From Pseudomonadota bacterium (GTDB lineage Bacteria > Desulfobacterota > Syntrophobacteria > Syntrophobacterales > Syntrophobacteraceae), in contig JAEZHY010000128.1 of the NCBI GenBank assembly GCA_023416335.1, forward strand, positions 1-32,779: a DNA stretch of 32,779 nt, written 5' to 3'. Positions 1-9,509 of this stretch are shown one piece after another. The notes beneath the pieces were generated by a model that worked only from the letters and a program-made list of their open reading frames with translations, made no database searches and was not told the DNA's origin. The first letter of the stretch is position 1. The number at the start of each line of letters is the position of its first letter. The position numbers and the translations under genes are program-made.

Positions 1-1
1 T

Positions 2-862
2 GCCCCGGTCCTTATTTTGGGCGAAAGCGGAACCGGAAAGGAACTGGTTGCCAAAGCAATACATCGTCTGAGTGAGCGCAACAAAGGGCCCCTGGTCTGC
101 GTGAACTGCGCCGCACTGACCGAATCCCTCCTGGAAAGCGAACTTTTCGGCCATGTGAAGGGGGCTTATACCGGGGCTCACACAAGCAGGGCGGGAAGAT
201 TCGAATTGGCTCAGGGCGGGGACATTTTCCTCGATGAAATTGGCGATCTTTCCTTATCCACCCAGGTAAAGCTCCTCAGGGTCCTGGAAGAAAAAACAAT
301 CGAGCGGGTGGGCGATTCCAAACCTATTCCCGTAAACGTGCGCATCATCTCCGCCACAAACAGGAATCTTCTGAATCTGCTTGAAAAAGGGAGTTTCAGG
401 AAGGATTTCTACTTCAGGATCAACGTCATTCCAATTAGTTTGCCTCCGCTCCATGAAAGGGCTTCCGATATACCTCTCCTTGTAAATCATTTCTTCCAGC
501 GGTTGCGCCTGAAAACGGGCAAAGCGATCGCAGGAATCGACAAGAGTACGATGGAGATTCTCAAAGAGTATTCCTGGCCAGGGAATGTCAGGGAACTTAA
601 GAGTGTTTTCGCATACATTTTCGCCACATGCAACGAATCCATCATCCAGCCGGTCCACCTGCCGCCGGACCTCCTGAAGCGCAAGACCATTGCCGCTGTT
701 CCAAGGTTACTAAGCCACTCGAAACAGGAATTCAGAAAGAAGCAACTCATCGATGCACTTGCCCAGGCCAAAGGGAACAAATCCAAGGCTGCGGAGATTC
801 TCGGAATAAGTCGCGTTACAGTTTGGAACCGAATGAAACGTTTCGGTCTCGCCGACGAATAA
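2..862 (+). CDS. Sigma-54-dependent transcriptional activator (NtrC family), 5' truncated
   Basis: This is the C-terminal part of an enhancer-binding protein that activates sigma-54 RNA polymerase. The reading frame is open from base 2, so the sensor domain lies outside the window. Visible are the Walker A motif GESGTGKE, the sigma-54 contact loop GAYTGA (usually GAFTGA), the Walker B region FLDEIGDL, the arginine-finger region, and a C-terminal Fis-type helix-turn-helix ([19 protein letters not shown]). It ends at TAA 860-862. A sigma-54-type promoter lies about 130 bp downstream, before the hdrA operon, so this protein is a natural candidate regulator of that operon. That link is inferred from position only. 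The domain assignment is very secure; the signal it senses is unknown. Confidence 0.95.
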   Translation, partial: APVLILGESGTGKELVAKAIHRLSERNKGPLVCVNCAALTESLLESELFGHVKGAYTGAHTSRAGRFELAQGGDIFLDEIGDLSLSTQVKLLRVLEEKTIERVGDSKPIPVNVRIISATNRNLLNLLEKGSFRKDFYFRINVIPISLPPLHERASDIPLLVNHFFQRLRLKTGKAIAGIDKSTMEILKEYSWPGNVRELKSVFAYIFATCNESIIQPVHLPPDLLKRKTIAAVPRLLSHSKQEFRKKQLIDALAQAKGNKSKAAEILGISRVTVWNRMKRFGLADE

Positions 863-988
863 CCACACCGTTTCCGTCCTTTCCCGGCGTAAACACCTGA
901 ATCAGTAAGCTTTTATTATTTTGCTTCTCAGGCCATGCGGCCATTTTCTCTCCTCATTGCCTACCCCAGCTTTCCGGGCAATTTTCCA

Positions 989-1005
989 TTGGTCTGCAAC
1001 TTGCA
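989..1005 (+). promoter_or_regulatory. Sigma-54 (-24/-12) promoter for the hdrA-mvhD-hdrA operon
   Basis: The sequence TTGGTCTGCAACTTGCA has the invariant GG (991-992) and GC (1003-1004) separated by exactly 10 nt, with the TTGCA -12 box intact; the CAC after the -24 GG is degenerate. It lies 140 bp upstream of the first hdrA and just after a sigma-54 activator gene. A start of transcription near 1016 would leave a leader of about 130 nt. Confidence 0.6.
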
Positions 1006-1144
1006 ATTAGGCCCGTGTGTAGTGCGGAATACCTTTGCAAGTGTTTGAATCGAAAGGCTTTCGTGCCTGTGATCCGGGTTTTGGCCCGGCGGATTCGCGT
1101 GGAGAAGCTCGTTCTTGGAGGGCCATAATGAAGGAGAGATCTTG

Positions 1145-4100
1145 ATGAATGGAAATTCGGGAGCAAAGCCCTTGACCGGCGCAGTGATGGTCGTGGGGGG
1201 CGGGATAGCCGGAGCGCAAGCGGCCCTCGATGCGGCCGAACTGGGCTTCTACGTTTACCTCGTGGAGAAGGCGCCCTCTATCGGTGGAATCATGGCGCAA
1301 CTCGATAAAACTTTCCCCACCAACGACTGTGCAATGTGCATTCTATCGCCAAAGCTCGTGGAGTGCGGGCGCCATCTCAATATCAAGCTGATGACGATGT
1401 CCGACGTGGAGAAGGTAGAGGGGGAGGCCGGAGCCTTTGTCGTAACCGTACGCGAACGGCCTCGCTATGTTGATTTCGAGAAGTGTATCGCCTGCGGGGT
1501 CTGCGCTGAGAAATGTCCGCGAAAGGTGGACAACGAATTCAACCAGGGACTGGACAAGCGCAAGGCGGCATACGTCATGTACCCTCAGTCGGTTCCCCTC
1601 AAGTACCTGATCGACGGTGAGAACTGCATATACTTCCAAAAAGGCAAATGCCGGGCCTGCGAGAAGCACTGCCCCGCTGGGGCTATCGACCTGGGTCAGG
1701 CTGAGAAGAAGCATACAATTGAGGTAGGTTCGATAATCCTGGCTGCGGGCTCAAAGCCTTTCGATCCGGGCCTGATAGACACATACGGCTACGGGAAATA
1801 CCCCAATGTTGTTACCAGCATGGAATTCGAACGGATACTCAGCGCCTCGGGTCCCTATGAAGGGCATCTCGTGCGGCCTTCGGACAGGAAGGAGTGCCGA
1901 AAGATTGCCTGGCTGCAGTGCGTCGGGTCCAGGGACTTGCATGAGGGCAGCCACGAGTATTGCTCCGGGGTCTGTTGCACTTATGCGATCAAGGAGGCTG
2001 TAATCGCCCGTGAACACGCGGGACAGGGGCTGGAAGCATCCATTTTCTATATGGACATGCGAACCTATGGGAAGGATTTCGAACGCTACTACGACCGTGC
2101 GCGAAATGAAATGGGAGTTCGCTTCATCCGGTCGCGCGTCCACAGCGTCAATCCGGCCGGGCCAGCTTCCGAGGATCTGCGAATAGATTACGTCGATGAA
2201 AACGGGAAGTTGCAGAGCGAGCAGTTTGATCTGGTAGTGCTCTCCCAGGGGCTGGAAGCGCCTGACGGAATCGCAGAAATGGCCGAACGGCTCCAGATCG
2301 AGCTGAACAACGGCAACTTCGCGCAAACTTCCTACACAGCGCCCGTAGAGACATCGAGGCCCGGAATCTTCGCTTGCGGTTTCATCTCGGGTCCGAAAGA
2401 CATTCCTTCATCGGTGATGGAGGCATCCGCGGCCTCCAGTGCCTGCGCGGCCCTGTTAAGTCCAGTCCGCGGAACACTCACAACCGAAAAGACCTACCCA
2501 CCGGAAAACCCGGTGATCCACGATGAACCGCGAATCGGAGTCTTTGTCTGCCATTGCGGTTTGAACATAGGCAGCGTCGTGGACGTTCCCGCCGTTCGCG
2601 ACTATGCCCGCAATCTTCCCAATGTGGCTTATGTCGCAGATAACCTCTTCACTTGCAGCCAGGATACTCAGAAGCTGATCAGAGAGGCTATCGCGGAACA
2701 CGGCCTGAACCGCGTGGTAGTAGCCGCGTGTACGCCCAGAACCCATGAGCCCCTTTTCCAGGAGACAATCAAAGAGGCCGGTCTGAACCGGTACCTTTTC
2801 GAGATGGCGAACATTCGGGATCAAAATTCATGGGTTCACCAGTCCGAGCCGGAAAAAGCAACCCAAAAGGCAAAAGATCTCGTTCGCATGGCCGTCGCGA
2901 AGGCAGCAATGCTGGAACCCCTGGAGCGCATGAGAGCGGAGCTTGAACAAGCCGCACTCGTCGTGGGCGGCGGGGCGGCCGGGATGAATGCCGCTCTGAA
3001 CCTGGCCGACCAGGGTTTTCAGACGTACCTCATCGAAGAGAAAGGGGAGCTTGGCGGCAATGCCCAGAACATAAAGCGCTCCTGGAAAGGTGAGGACATC
3101 CGCGATTATGTCGGCAAACTGCGCGACCGAGTTATGGCTCACGAAAAGATCAAAGTTTTCCTCAGGACAAAGATACTGAACGTCAAGGGTTTTGTCGGAC
3201 AGTTTACAACAACCGTACAAACGCCGGAAATCTCATTGGATCTCCGGCATGGAGCGGTCATCATCGCCTCCGGCGGAGAAGCTTTTACACCGGACGAGTA
3301 CCTTTACGGGAAAAGCGGACGAGTAACAAGGTGGCACGAACTGGAGGATCTTTTTGCAAAGGAACCCCGGCGACTGGAAGAGACGAAAGCGGTAGCTTTC
3401 ATCCAGTGTGTCGGTTCAAGGGAACCGGATCGTCCCTACTGTTCGAAGATTTGCTGTACGGAATCGATCAGGCAAGCCATCGAACTGAAAATACGAAAGC
3501 CCGAACTCAGCGTTTACTTTCTCTACCGGGACCTGCGCACCTATGGGTTGAGGGAGGAACTCTACACCCGAGCCCGTTCGCTGGGAGTCACCTTCATCCG
3601 GTACCCCCTCGACGAAAAGCCCGTGGTGGAGTCGATCTCCGAGAACGGCTCTGAAAGACTGGTAATAAAAGTCAGAGATCATGTACTGAAAAGGATCGTC
3701 CAACTCACGGTAGATTATCTCAACCTTGCTACGGCTATTATACCCAGAGGTCAGCAGGAACTCGCGAGTCACTTCAATGTGCCGCTCAATGCGGATGGAT
3801 TCTTCCTTGAGGCACATATGAAGCTGCGTCCCGTTGAGTTTGCCTCTGACGGTATCTTCGTATGCGGCCTTGCCCACTATCCAAAACCCCTCGATGAATC
3901 GATCGCTCAGGCAAATGCTGCCGCGGCCAAGGCGGCAAGCGTTTTAGCCCGGCCTTTTATCGAAGTCGAGCCGGTGGTATCGGTCGTCAACCAGGATCTG
4001 TGTACCGGCTGCGGCTTGTGCGAGAAGTCGTGCCCATTTGGCGCGATGAGGAGGCAGGAGATCGCAGGGAAGGGCTATCGTGCGGAATCCATATCGGCAT

Positions 4101-4216
4101 CTTGCAAGGGCTGCGGAGTTTGCGCAGCGGCTTGTCCGCAAAAGGCAATCGACATCATGCATTTCAGGGACTGTCAACTGGTCGCAGCAATCCGCGCCGG
4201 TGGGGCGGGCGCATAA
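1145..4216 (+). CDS. hdrA: HdrA-like FAD/iron-sulfur protein, long two-module form, all-cysteine version
   Basis: This is a cytoplasmic heterodisulfide reductase subunit A-type flavoprotein of 1023 aa. ATG 1145 was chosen because AAGGAG lies at 1131-1136 with 8 nt spacing; the frame runs a few codons further upstream without a better start. The first FAD-binding motif GGGIAGAQ is near residue 18. TNDCAMC ends at Cys65, the position that is Sec in the paralogue downstream. A 4Fe-4S motif CIACGVCAEKC starts at residue 114, and CRACEKHC follows. The second half starts with a GVFVCHCG module, has a second FAD motif GGGAAGMN near residue 608, and ends with two ferredoxin motifs (Cys953 and Cys987 onward). 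Such double-length HdrA proteins occur in sulfate reducers and syntrophs and pass electrons between MvhD, ferredoxin and Hdr/Qmo-type partners. No hdrBC or hydrogenase gene is in view, so the partner is unknown. Confidence 0.93.
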   Translation: MNGNSGAKPLTGAVMVVGGGIAGAQAALDAAELGFYVYLVEKAPSIGGIMAQLDKTFPTNDCAMCILSPKLVECGRHLNIKLMTMSDVEKVEGEAGAFVVTVRERPRYVDFEKCIACGVCAEKCPRKVDNEFNQGLDKRKAAYVMYPQSVPLKYLIDGENCIYFQKGKCRACEKHCPAGAIDLGQAEKKHTIEVGSIILAAGSKPFDPGLIDTYGYGKYPNVVTSMEFERILSASGPYEGHLVRPSDRKECRKIAWLQCVGSRDLHEGSHEYCSGVCCTYAIKEAVIAREHAGQGLEASIFYMDMRTYGKDFERYYDRARNEMGVRFIRSRVHSVNPAGPASEDLRIDYVDENGKLQSEQFDLVVLSQGLEAPDGIAEMAERLQIELNNGNFAQTSYTAPVETSRPGIFACGFISGPKDIPSSVMEASAASSACAALLSPVRGTLTTEKTYPPENPVIHDEPRIGVFVCHCGLNIGSVVDVPAVRDYARNLPNVAYVADNLFTCSQDTQKLIREAIAEHGLNRVVVAACTPRTHEPLFQETIKEAGLNRYLFEMANIRDQNSWVHQSEPEKATQKAKDLVRMAVAKAAMLEPLERMRAELEQAALVVGGGAAGMNAALNLADQGFQTYLIEEKGELGGNAQNIKRSWKGEDIRDYVGKLRDRVMAHEKIKVFLRTKILNVKGFVGQFTTTVQTPEISLDLRHGAVIIASGGEAFTPDEYLYGKSGRVTRWHELEDLFAKEPRRLEETKAVAFIQCVGSREPDRPYCSKICCTESIRQAIELKIRKPELSVYFLYRDLRTYGLREELYTRARSLGVTFIRYPLDEKPVVESISENGSERLVIKVRDHVLKRIVQLTVDYLNLATAIIPRGQQELASHFNVPLNADGFFLEAHMKLRPVEFASDGIFVCGLAHYPKPLDESIAQANAAAAKAASVLARPFIEVEPVVSVVNQDLCTGCGLCEKSCPFGAMRRQEIAGKGYRAESISASCKGCGVCAAACPQKAIDIMHFRDCQLVAAIRAGGAGA

Positions 4217-4279
4217 TGTCCTCATTGAGTTTTGAAAATTTCCCGGTTTGCTGTCGAGCCACAATAAAGGAGTTCAGGA

Positions 4280-5038
4280 ATGAGTGAAAACTTTGAACCA
4301 AGAATGCTCGCTTTTCTATGTAACTGGTGTTCTTACGCGGGCGCCGACCTGGCCGGCGTCTCCCGCTACCAATATCCTCCGACTGTCCGTGTTCTGAGAA
4401 CGATGTGCTCAGGCCGAATCGATCCTCTCCACATGATAGAGGGTTTAAAAAGCGGTTTCGACAGTGTTCTTGTGTTCGGGTGACACCTCGGCGACTGCCA
4501 TTACCTGGAAGGTAATCATTACGCATTGAGGCGCGTTGAAGTTATCAGACAGTTGCTCGATCTTTCCGGAATCGGGTCCGACAGGCTTCAAATCCGCTGG
4601 GTTAGCGCGGCGGAGGGACAGATCTTTGCGGATTATGTATCCGAACTGAGCCGAATCACTGCCAATCTGGGCCCCTTCGCTACCGAGAAATACGAAATGC
4701 AGTTGAACGTAATTGAAAGCGTTCTCAGTTCACCGCGGCTACGATGGCTGATGGGAATGGACAGGCAGCTTACCCAGCGAGAAAACGTTTTCCATGAAAG
4801 AATCGGCGAAGACAAATATCGGCAACTGCTCAAAGGAATAACCCTTGTTGAATACCAGAAGGCTCTAATTCTGGAAGTCCTGGGAAAAGGGCCCCTATCC
4901 GTACGCAAGATATCCGAAGCAACAGGGCTGCCTCTTTACACGATTTCCAAGCGCCTCGGAGAACTCGAAAAATGCGGTCGGGCCGATCTCCACTCTTTCG
5001 AGGATACGACCCCGCTTTTTCTGAAAGTGGCCGTTTGA
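4280..5038 (+). CDS. mvhD: MvhD-type electron-transfer subunit, selenoprotein, with C-terminal winged-helix extension
   Basis: MvhD is the small 2Fe-2S subunit that links HdrA to hydrogenase or formate dehydrogenase. The start ATG 4280 has AAAGGAG 7 nt upstream. The frame passes through UGA at 4481-4483 (codon 68): before it lies CNWCSYAGADLAGVSR, RTMCSGRID and VLVFG, after it HLGDCHYLEGNHYALRR and WVSAAEG. The family consensus around this point is GCHPGDCHY, so UGA replaces the conserved Cys and is read as Sec. Read through, the protein is 252 aa, longer than the usual 140 or so. The extra C-terminal part contains a winged-helix-like segment (LSVRKISEATGLPLYTISKRLGELEK), which could be a structural or DNA-binding domain. 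It sits 63 bp after one hdrA and 62 bp before another. Sec-containing MvhD/FrhD proteins are already known; the extension is the less usual feature. Confidence 0.93.
4484..4516 (+). promoter_or_regulatory. Putative SECIS element of mvhD
   Basis: Directly after the UGA, a perfect 6-bp stem ATTACC/GGTAAT (4500-4505 with 4511-4516) closes a five-base loop TGGAA. The loop lies 23-27 nt after the UGA. Bacterial SECIS hairpins lie inside the coding region just 3' of the UGA with guanines in the apical loop, which fits. No folding was computed. Confidence 0.65.
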
Positions 5039-5100
5039 CGACAAGCAAATTGGAGTAACGCCGAAGCGTTGCGTTCCCAGTGAATTGAAAGGGTTCTATA

Positions 5101-8100
5101 ATGAGTATAGTCCAGGATTCTGAAAAGCTCGGTGTGGTGATGGTGCTCGGTGCGGGAATTGCGGGAATGCAATCTGCACTGGATCTGGCTGATTCGGGCT
5201 ACTTTGTCTACCTCGTCGACCGCTCCCCGTGCGTCGGGGGCCTGATGGCGCAGCTCGATAAGACATTTCCGACCAACGACTGCACCATGTGAATTATCTC
5301 CCCCAAGCTGGTCGAGGTCGGCCGCCATCTGAACATCAAGATCATACCGAATACGGAACTCGAATCGCTCGAAGGCGAGGCAGGGCATTTCACTGCCACG
5401 CTTTTAAATCATCCTCGCTTTATTGATCCGGAAAAGTGCACGGGTTGCGGACAATGCGCCCAGGCATGCCCCCTGTCTACGGAAAATGAGTTCAACTGCA
5501 GCCTGGATTCCAGGGCCGTGCCTTCCATCCGCTACGCACAGGCGGTTCCCCAGGTCTACAGTATCGATACAAGCGTATGTCTCGGCTGTGGAATATGCGA
5601 GACCGTCTGCCTTGCCAAGGCAATCCGGTATGCCGACGAACCTCGCAGGACACAGCTCGAGGTCGGGGCAGTCGTTTTGGCCATGGGAACCGACGTGTTC
5701 GATCCTTCGAAGTTGGATACCTATACCTACGCCGATCTCCCCAATGTTGTCACCAGTCTCGAATTCGAACGCATTCTGAGCGCCTCCGGGCCGTACAGGG
5801 GAAGGTTGATGCGCCCGTATGACCGTGAGGAGCCAAAGAAGATAGCGTGGCTGCAGTGCGTCGGGTCCAGGGACATGACCGGAGCCGGCAAACCCTACTG
5901 TTCTTCTGTTTGCTGTATGTATGCCATAAAGGAAGCGGTAATCGCCATGGAGCATGCCCATGGGTCCCTCAATACTGCCCTTTTCTATATGGATATCCGC
6001 TCCCACGGGAAAGATTTCGAGCGCTACTTTGAGAGGGCTCGCGAGCATGGCGTGCGGTTCGTTCGTTCGCGGGTACATTCTATTGTGCCCACCGGAGACG
6101 GTGATCTCGAGTTGGTATACATGGACGCGGACGGGCGCCAGACAAGTGAAATATTCAATATGGTCGTTCTTTCCGTTGGTCTGCAGGCGCCAGGAGAAAT
6201 GAAAGAACTGGCGGAACGCCTCAACATAGACCTGGGCGCACAGGGCTTCGTAAAGACCGACAGTTTCCAACCCACCGCATCCTCACGGCCCGGGGTGTAC
6301 GTGTGCGGCGCCGTTCAGGGCCCCAAGGATATACCACAGTCCGTAACGGAAGCATCCGCTGCAGCCGCTACTGCGGGAACTCTTCTTCACGAGACTCGTT
6401 GGACGAAGACCAACCCCAAGAAAGTGACGGTAGAAACCAATGTGCTCGGGGAGCCTCCCCGGATCGGTGTTTTTGTCTGCCATTGCGGAATCAATATCGG
6501 CGGGGTCGTAAATGTACCTGAAGTGCGCGAATACGCAAGGACTCTACCCAACGTGGTCTACGTCGAGGACAACCTCTATACCTGTTCGCAGGACACTCAG
6601 GTCAAAATGGCCGAGGTGATCAGGGAACAGGGCATCAACAGGGTCATCGTCGCGGCATGTACCCCGAGGACTCATGAACCTCTTTTCCAGGAAACGCTGA
6701 TCGATGCCGGTCTGAACAAGTATCTGTTCGAAATGGCAAACATTCGCAACCAGAACTCCTGGGTGCACACCCACAACCCGGAAGCGGCGACACTGAAAGC
6801 TAAAACACTCATACGGATGGCAGTGGCAAAGGCCTCGTTATTGGAACCTCTCAAGGAGACGGAACTTGAGATTATTCCCGTAACACTGGTAGTCGGCGGA
6901 GGCGTTGCCGGCATGACCACGGCGAAAGCCCTGGCTGACCAGGGTTTTCAGGTACATCTGGTTGAATCGTCCCCGGAACTGGGCGGAAATGCGAAATCCC
7001 TCTACAAGACATGGAGGGGCGAAAACGTTCCGGAGTTTGTAGAACAGCTCGTAACAAGCATCGAAATGCATCCGTCCATAAACGTGTACAAGTCGGCCGA
7101 GTTGGTTAATGTCCAGGGTTTCGTGGGCAATTTCACCTCCGAACTGAGAATTGCCGATGCGAGCAAGGTGGAGATCCATCACGGCATTGCAATCCTGGCA
7201 ACAGGGGCAAACGAACATAAGCCTGCAGAATATTTGTATGGCCGGGATCCACGAGTTCTGACCCATCTTGAGCTGGATGCGCAGATCCTGGCCGGCAACG
7301 CTCCGGCAAATCAATCCGGGGCGACGGTCTTCATCCAGTGTGTAGGGTCCAGGGAACCTCAGCATCCCTATTGCAGCCGAGTTTGCTGCACTCATACCAT
7401 GGAAAGCGCGTTACACCTCAGGCAGGCTAATCCCGATATGCCGATCTATGTCCTGTACCGGGATATAAGAACATACGGCGAGCGGGAAGACCTCTATACC
7501 CGGGCGCGGCAGGAGGGAATCATCTTTATTCGCTATGACCTGGAAGAAAAGCCTGAGGTGGCGATATCCAACGGCAAACTAAGGGTTTCCGTAAACGAGC
7601 CCATTCTCGAAAGGCCGGTTTCAATAGAAGCAGACCTGCTCGTCCTGGCAAGCGCCATCGAACCTTCGGAAGCACAAGCGCTGGGTCAGTTCTTCAAGGT
7701 GCCCCTGAATGAGGACGGATTCTTTGTAGAAGCGCATCCGAAGCTTCGGCCGGTTGATTTTGCAACTGAAGGAGTATTTGTCTGCGGGATGGCGCATTGT
7801 CCGAAGTCGCTTGACGAAAGCATCGCGCAGGCATTGGCAGCAGCTTCGCGCGCCACGTGCCTTCTTTCAAACGACAAAATAGCCGTCAGCGGTAACGTTG
7901 CCGAAACCAACCAGGCGATGTGCAGTGCCTGCGGGACCTGTGTAAGCATCTGCCCTTATTCGGCGCCCGGTTTCAACGAAAAAGGCAAGGCCGAAATCAA
8001 CCCGGGTCTTTGTAAGGGATGCGGACTTTGTTCAGCATCGTGTCGTTCCGGTGCAATCAAGCTCCGAGGATTCGACGATGCCCAGATCTTCGCAATGATC

Positions 8101-8112
8101 GAGAGCATGTAA
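5101..8112 (+). CDS. hdrA: HdrA-like FAD/iron-sulfur protein, long two-module form, selenocysteine version
   Basis: This paralogue of the first HdrA is 1003 aa when UGA at 5290-5292 (codon 64) is read as Sec. The frame is open on both sides. The N-terminal piece has the FAD motif GAGIAGMQ and TNDCTM, then UGA, then [16 protein letters not shown]; the other HdrA has TNDCAMC-ILSPKLVECGRHLNIK at the same place, so UGA aligns exactly with Cys65. Later come a 4Fe-4S motif [11 protein letters not shown] (from residue 113), [11 protein letters not shown], a GVFVCHCG module, a second FAD motif GGGVAGMT, and C-terminal clusters [11 protein letters not shown] (from residue 941) and [11 protein letters not shown]. 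The start ATG 5101 has AAAGGG 7 nt upstream. HdrA is an established Sec-containing family in methanogens and Desulfobacterota. Without recoding, the gene would be mis-called as a 63-aa stub plus an 864-aa protein with a false internal start. Confidence 0.93.
5293..5322 (+). promoter_or_regulatory. Possible SECIS element of the Sec-type hdrA
   Basis: A weak five-pair stem GCTGG/TCGGC (5307-5311 with 5318-5322, two pairs being G-U) closes a loop TCGAGG located 20-25 nt after the UGA. The Cys-type hdrA does not form this pairing at the same place. The pairing is weaker than at the other four UGA codons, so this is tentative. Confidence 0.35.
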
Positions 8113-8203
8113 GGGGCCGAAACAACTGGCGCTTTCACCGAACAGGAGTTTCTGAAGGCGGGTGCGGCAAATGTTCGCATGTCCGCCGAAAGGGGGCAAA
8201 ACC

Positions 8204-8524
8204 ATGAACCCGATGAAATGGCATCCCATGAAGATGGACCCGATGATCTTCGAGTTAAATGCCGGAGTTCACGCTACTTCTCTGTACCTTATAATCTGCG
8301 CCTATCTGGATGAGGATGAAAAGCCCACCCTGAATAACGTCATGAATGCGTGGAACGGCACGGAGGAAGACCTGCTCGGGGCTGTAGGTGAACTAAACAA
8401 ACTCCGCGTCCTGAAGCCAATGGAACCCCTGCAGTATGACAGGGAGCTGCTGTTGAACATTCGGGAGGACTGGGCCTGGTGCAAAATGGCCAGGACCAGT
8501 GGATGTCTGAAGATGGCGATCTAA
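8204..8524 (+). CDS. Small hypothetical protein, last gene of the hdr operon
   Basis: I do not recognise this 106-aa protein. ATG 8204 was chosen because AGGGGG precedes it closely (ending at about 8195) and it lies 91 bp after hdrA; the frame extends upstream without a better start. The N-terminus is methionine-rich (MNPMKWHPMKMDPM). The rest looks largely helical (FELNAGVHATSLYLIICAYL, then a segment rich in Asp/Glu and Leu), with two Cys near the end. It could be a small winged-helix or partner protein acting with HdrA/MvhD, but only its position suggests this. A terminator-like hairpin follows. Confidence 0.7.
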   Translation: MNPMKWHPMKMDPMIFELNAGVHATSLYLIICAYLDEDEKPTLNNVMNAWNGTEEDLLGAVGELNKLRVLKPMEPLQYDRELLLNIREDWAWCKMARTSGCLKMAI

Positions 8525-8540
8525 ATCCGGTTCTCAAGTT

Positions 8541-8603
8541 GGGGATTTACTTCACATGGGGTCGAGCGGCAGATCGAATTCCCGGAGAAGTGAATCCCCT
8601 TTT
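8541..8603 (+). terminator. Terminator-like hairpin closing the hdr operon
   Basis: A 13-bp stem (8541-8553 GGGGATTTACTTC with 8587-8599, one G-U pair) encloses a loop of about 33 nt and is followed directly by TTTT (8600-8603). The long loop makes it an atypical terminator, but its place 17 bp after the last ORF fits. Confidence 0.5.
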
Positions 8604-8754
8604 CATTGCTGCTATCCCCACCCCTTAAGGAAGGATTCCCCGAACCGCACTTGGACGCTTTCGGGCTCCGGAGCTTCAAAATACACGCATTAATCGACTA
8701 CCCATGACTAAATAAACTCATCTTTTTTCACTCTTCGATTAGTGGACCCTCTCC

Positions 8755-9039
8755 TTATTCTTCCCTGTGCACCAGCTTATTGAACCTGTCATCCGGTCCC
8801 AGGCTTCGATACAGGAACGCCAGTTGACTCTCGTCGAATTTCTCGAAGAAATCATCCCATGAGATATGTTCCAATTTCGTATCCGGCTGCGGGTCATCGA
8901 AATCTATCCGGAGCATCCCCACATCATCCTTTCCGCCGGTTCCTTTAACCTTCGCAGGATGTCCCCCGTGCGCCTCGACCCATTTTCTGATTTCACGGTG
9001 GTCCGTGGTGGTATGCGCTGATCTTTCACTTTTTGCCAT
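8755..9039 (-). CDS. Small acidic conserved hypothetical protein
   Basis: This is a 94-aa soluble protein with TTDHREIRKWVEAHGG, VKGTGGKDDVGMLRIDF, and SWDDFFEKFDESQLAFLYR near the C-terminus. From memory this is a widespread small family often misnamed 1,4-alpha-glucan branching protein in automatic annotation; it has no catalytic features of that enzyme. The ATG is preceded by a GGGAGAG stretch. It stands alone between the hdr operon and the TAXI gene, on the opposite strand. Its role is unknown. Confidence 0.8.
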   Translation of the reverse strand: MAKSERSAHTTTDHREIRKWVEAHGGHPAKVKGTGGKDDVGMLRIDFDDPQPDTKLEHISWDDFFEKFDESQLAFLYRSLGPDDRFNKLVHREE

Positions 9040-9509
9040 TCTATTTCTCTCCCGTTTTTTGGATACTCAAAAGAGTTACGCGCAAAATGGATTCACTATT
9101 CTGACAACATATCGTTATTACAAAATAATTTTAATCACACCCTTTACTCTCCGCCATCTGGCTCGGAAGAGAGGCCGCGGTGTTCATGTTTCGGGAGACC
9201 TGTTACCCAGCTCCGATAGCCTGTGGATGCAAACGAAAGAGTCTGAAGTTGAGGTTCTCCGGCGTCCTCCGGTAACGGAAGGTGTCGGCTGCCGAGTTGC
9301 TGCAACCCTGAAATCCCCCGGAAAACCTACAACATCATAATGGCGTGTCTGCCAAATAAGTGTTATGAACCATGGAAAGATACGAATCACCTGCCCTCCT
9401 GCTCCGAACCAAGGTAAGATTTTATGTCCAACAGACTTCGCACCTGCTCCGGCAAGCGGAGCCACTCGAATTCCGTCTCATTACCAGCAACTCCGATGGG
9501 AGAACCAGC
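9040..9509 (+). other. Intergenic region with no gene seen
   Basis: This is the divergent region between the small acidic protein and the TAXI gene. The first 100 bases are AT-rich and could hold promoters for both directions. No clear -35/-10 pair, hairpin or credible ORF was found. The longer reading of the TAXI frame (from 9372) lacks a good ribosome site. Confidence 0.5.

Noticed and set aside
5290..5292. Frameshift or nonsense mutation splitting the second hdrA
   Set aside because: The frame is unchanged on both sides, the UGA falls exactly on the Cys position of the paralogue and HdrA is a known Sec family, so recoding is the better reading.
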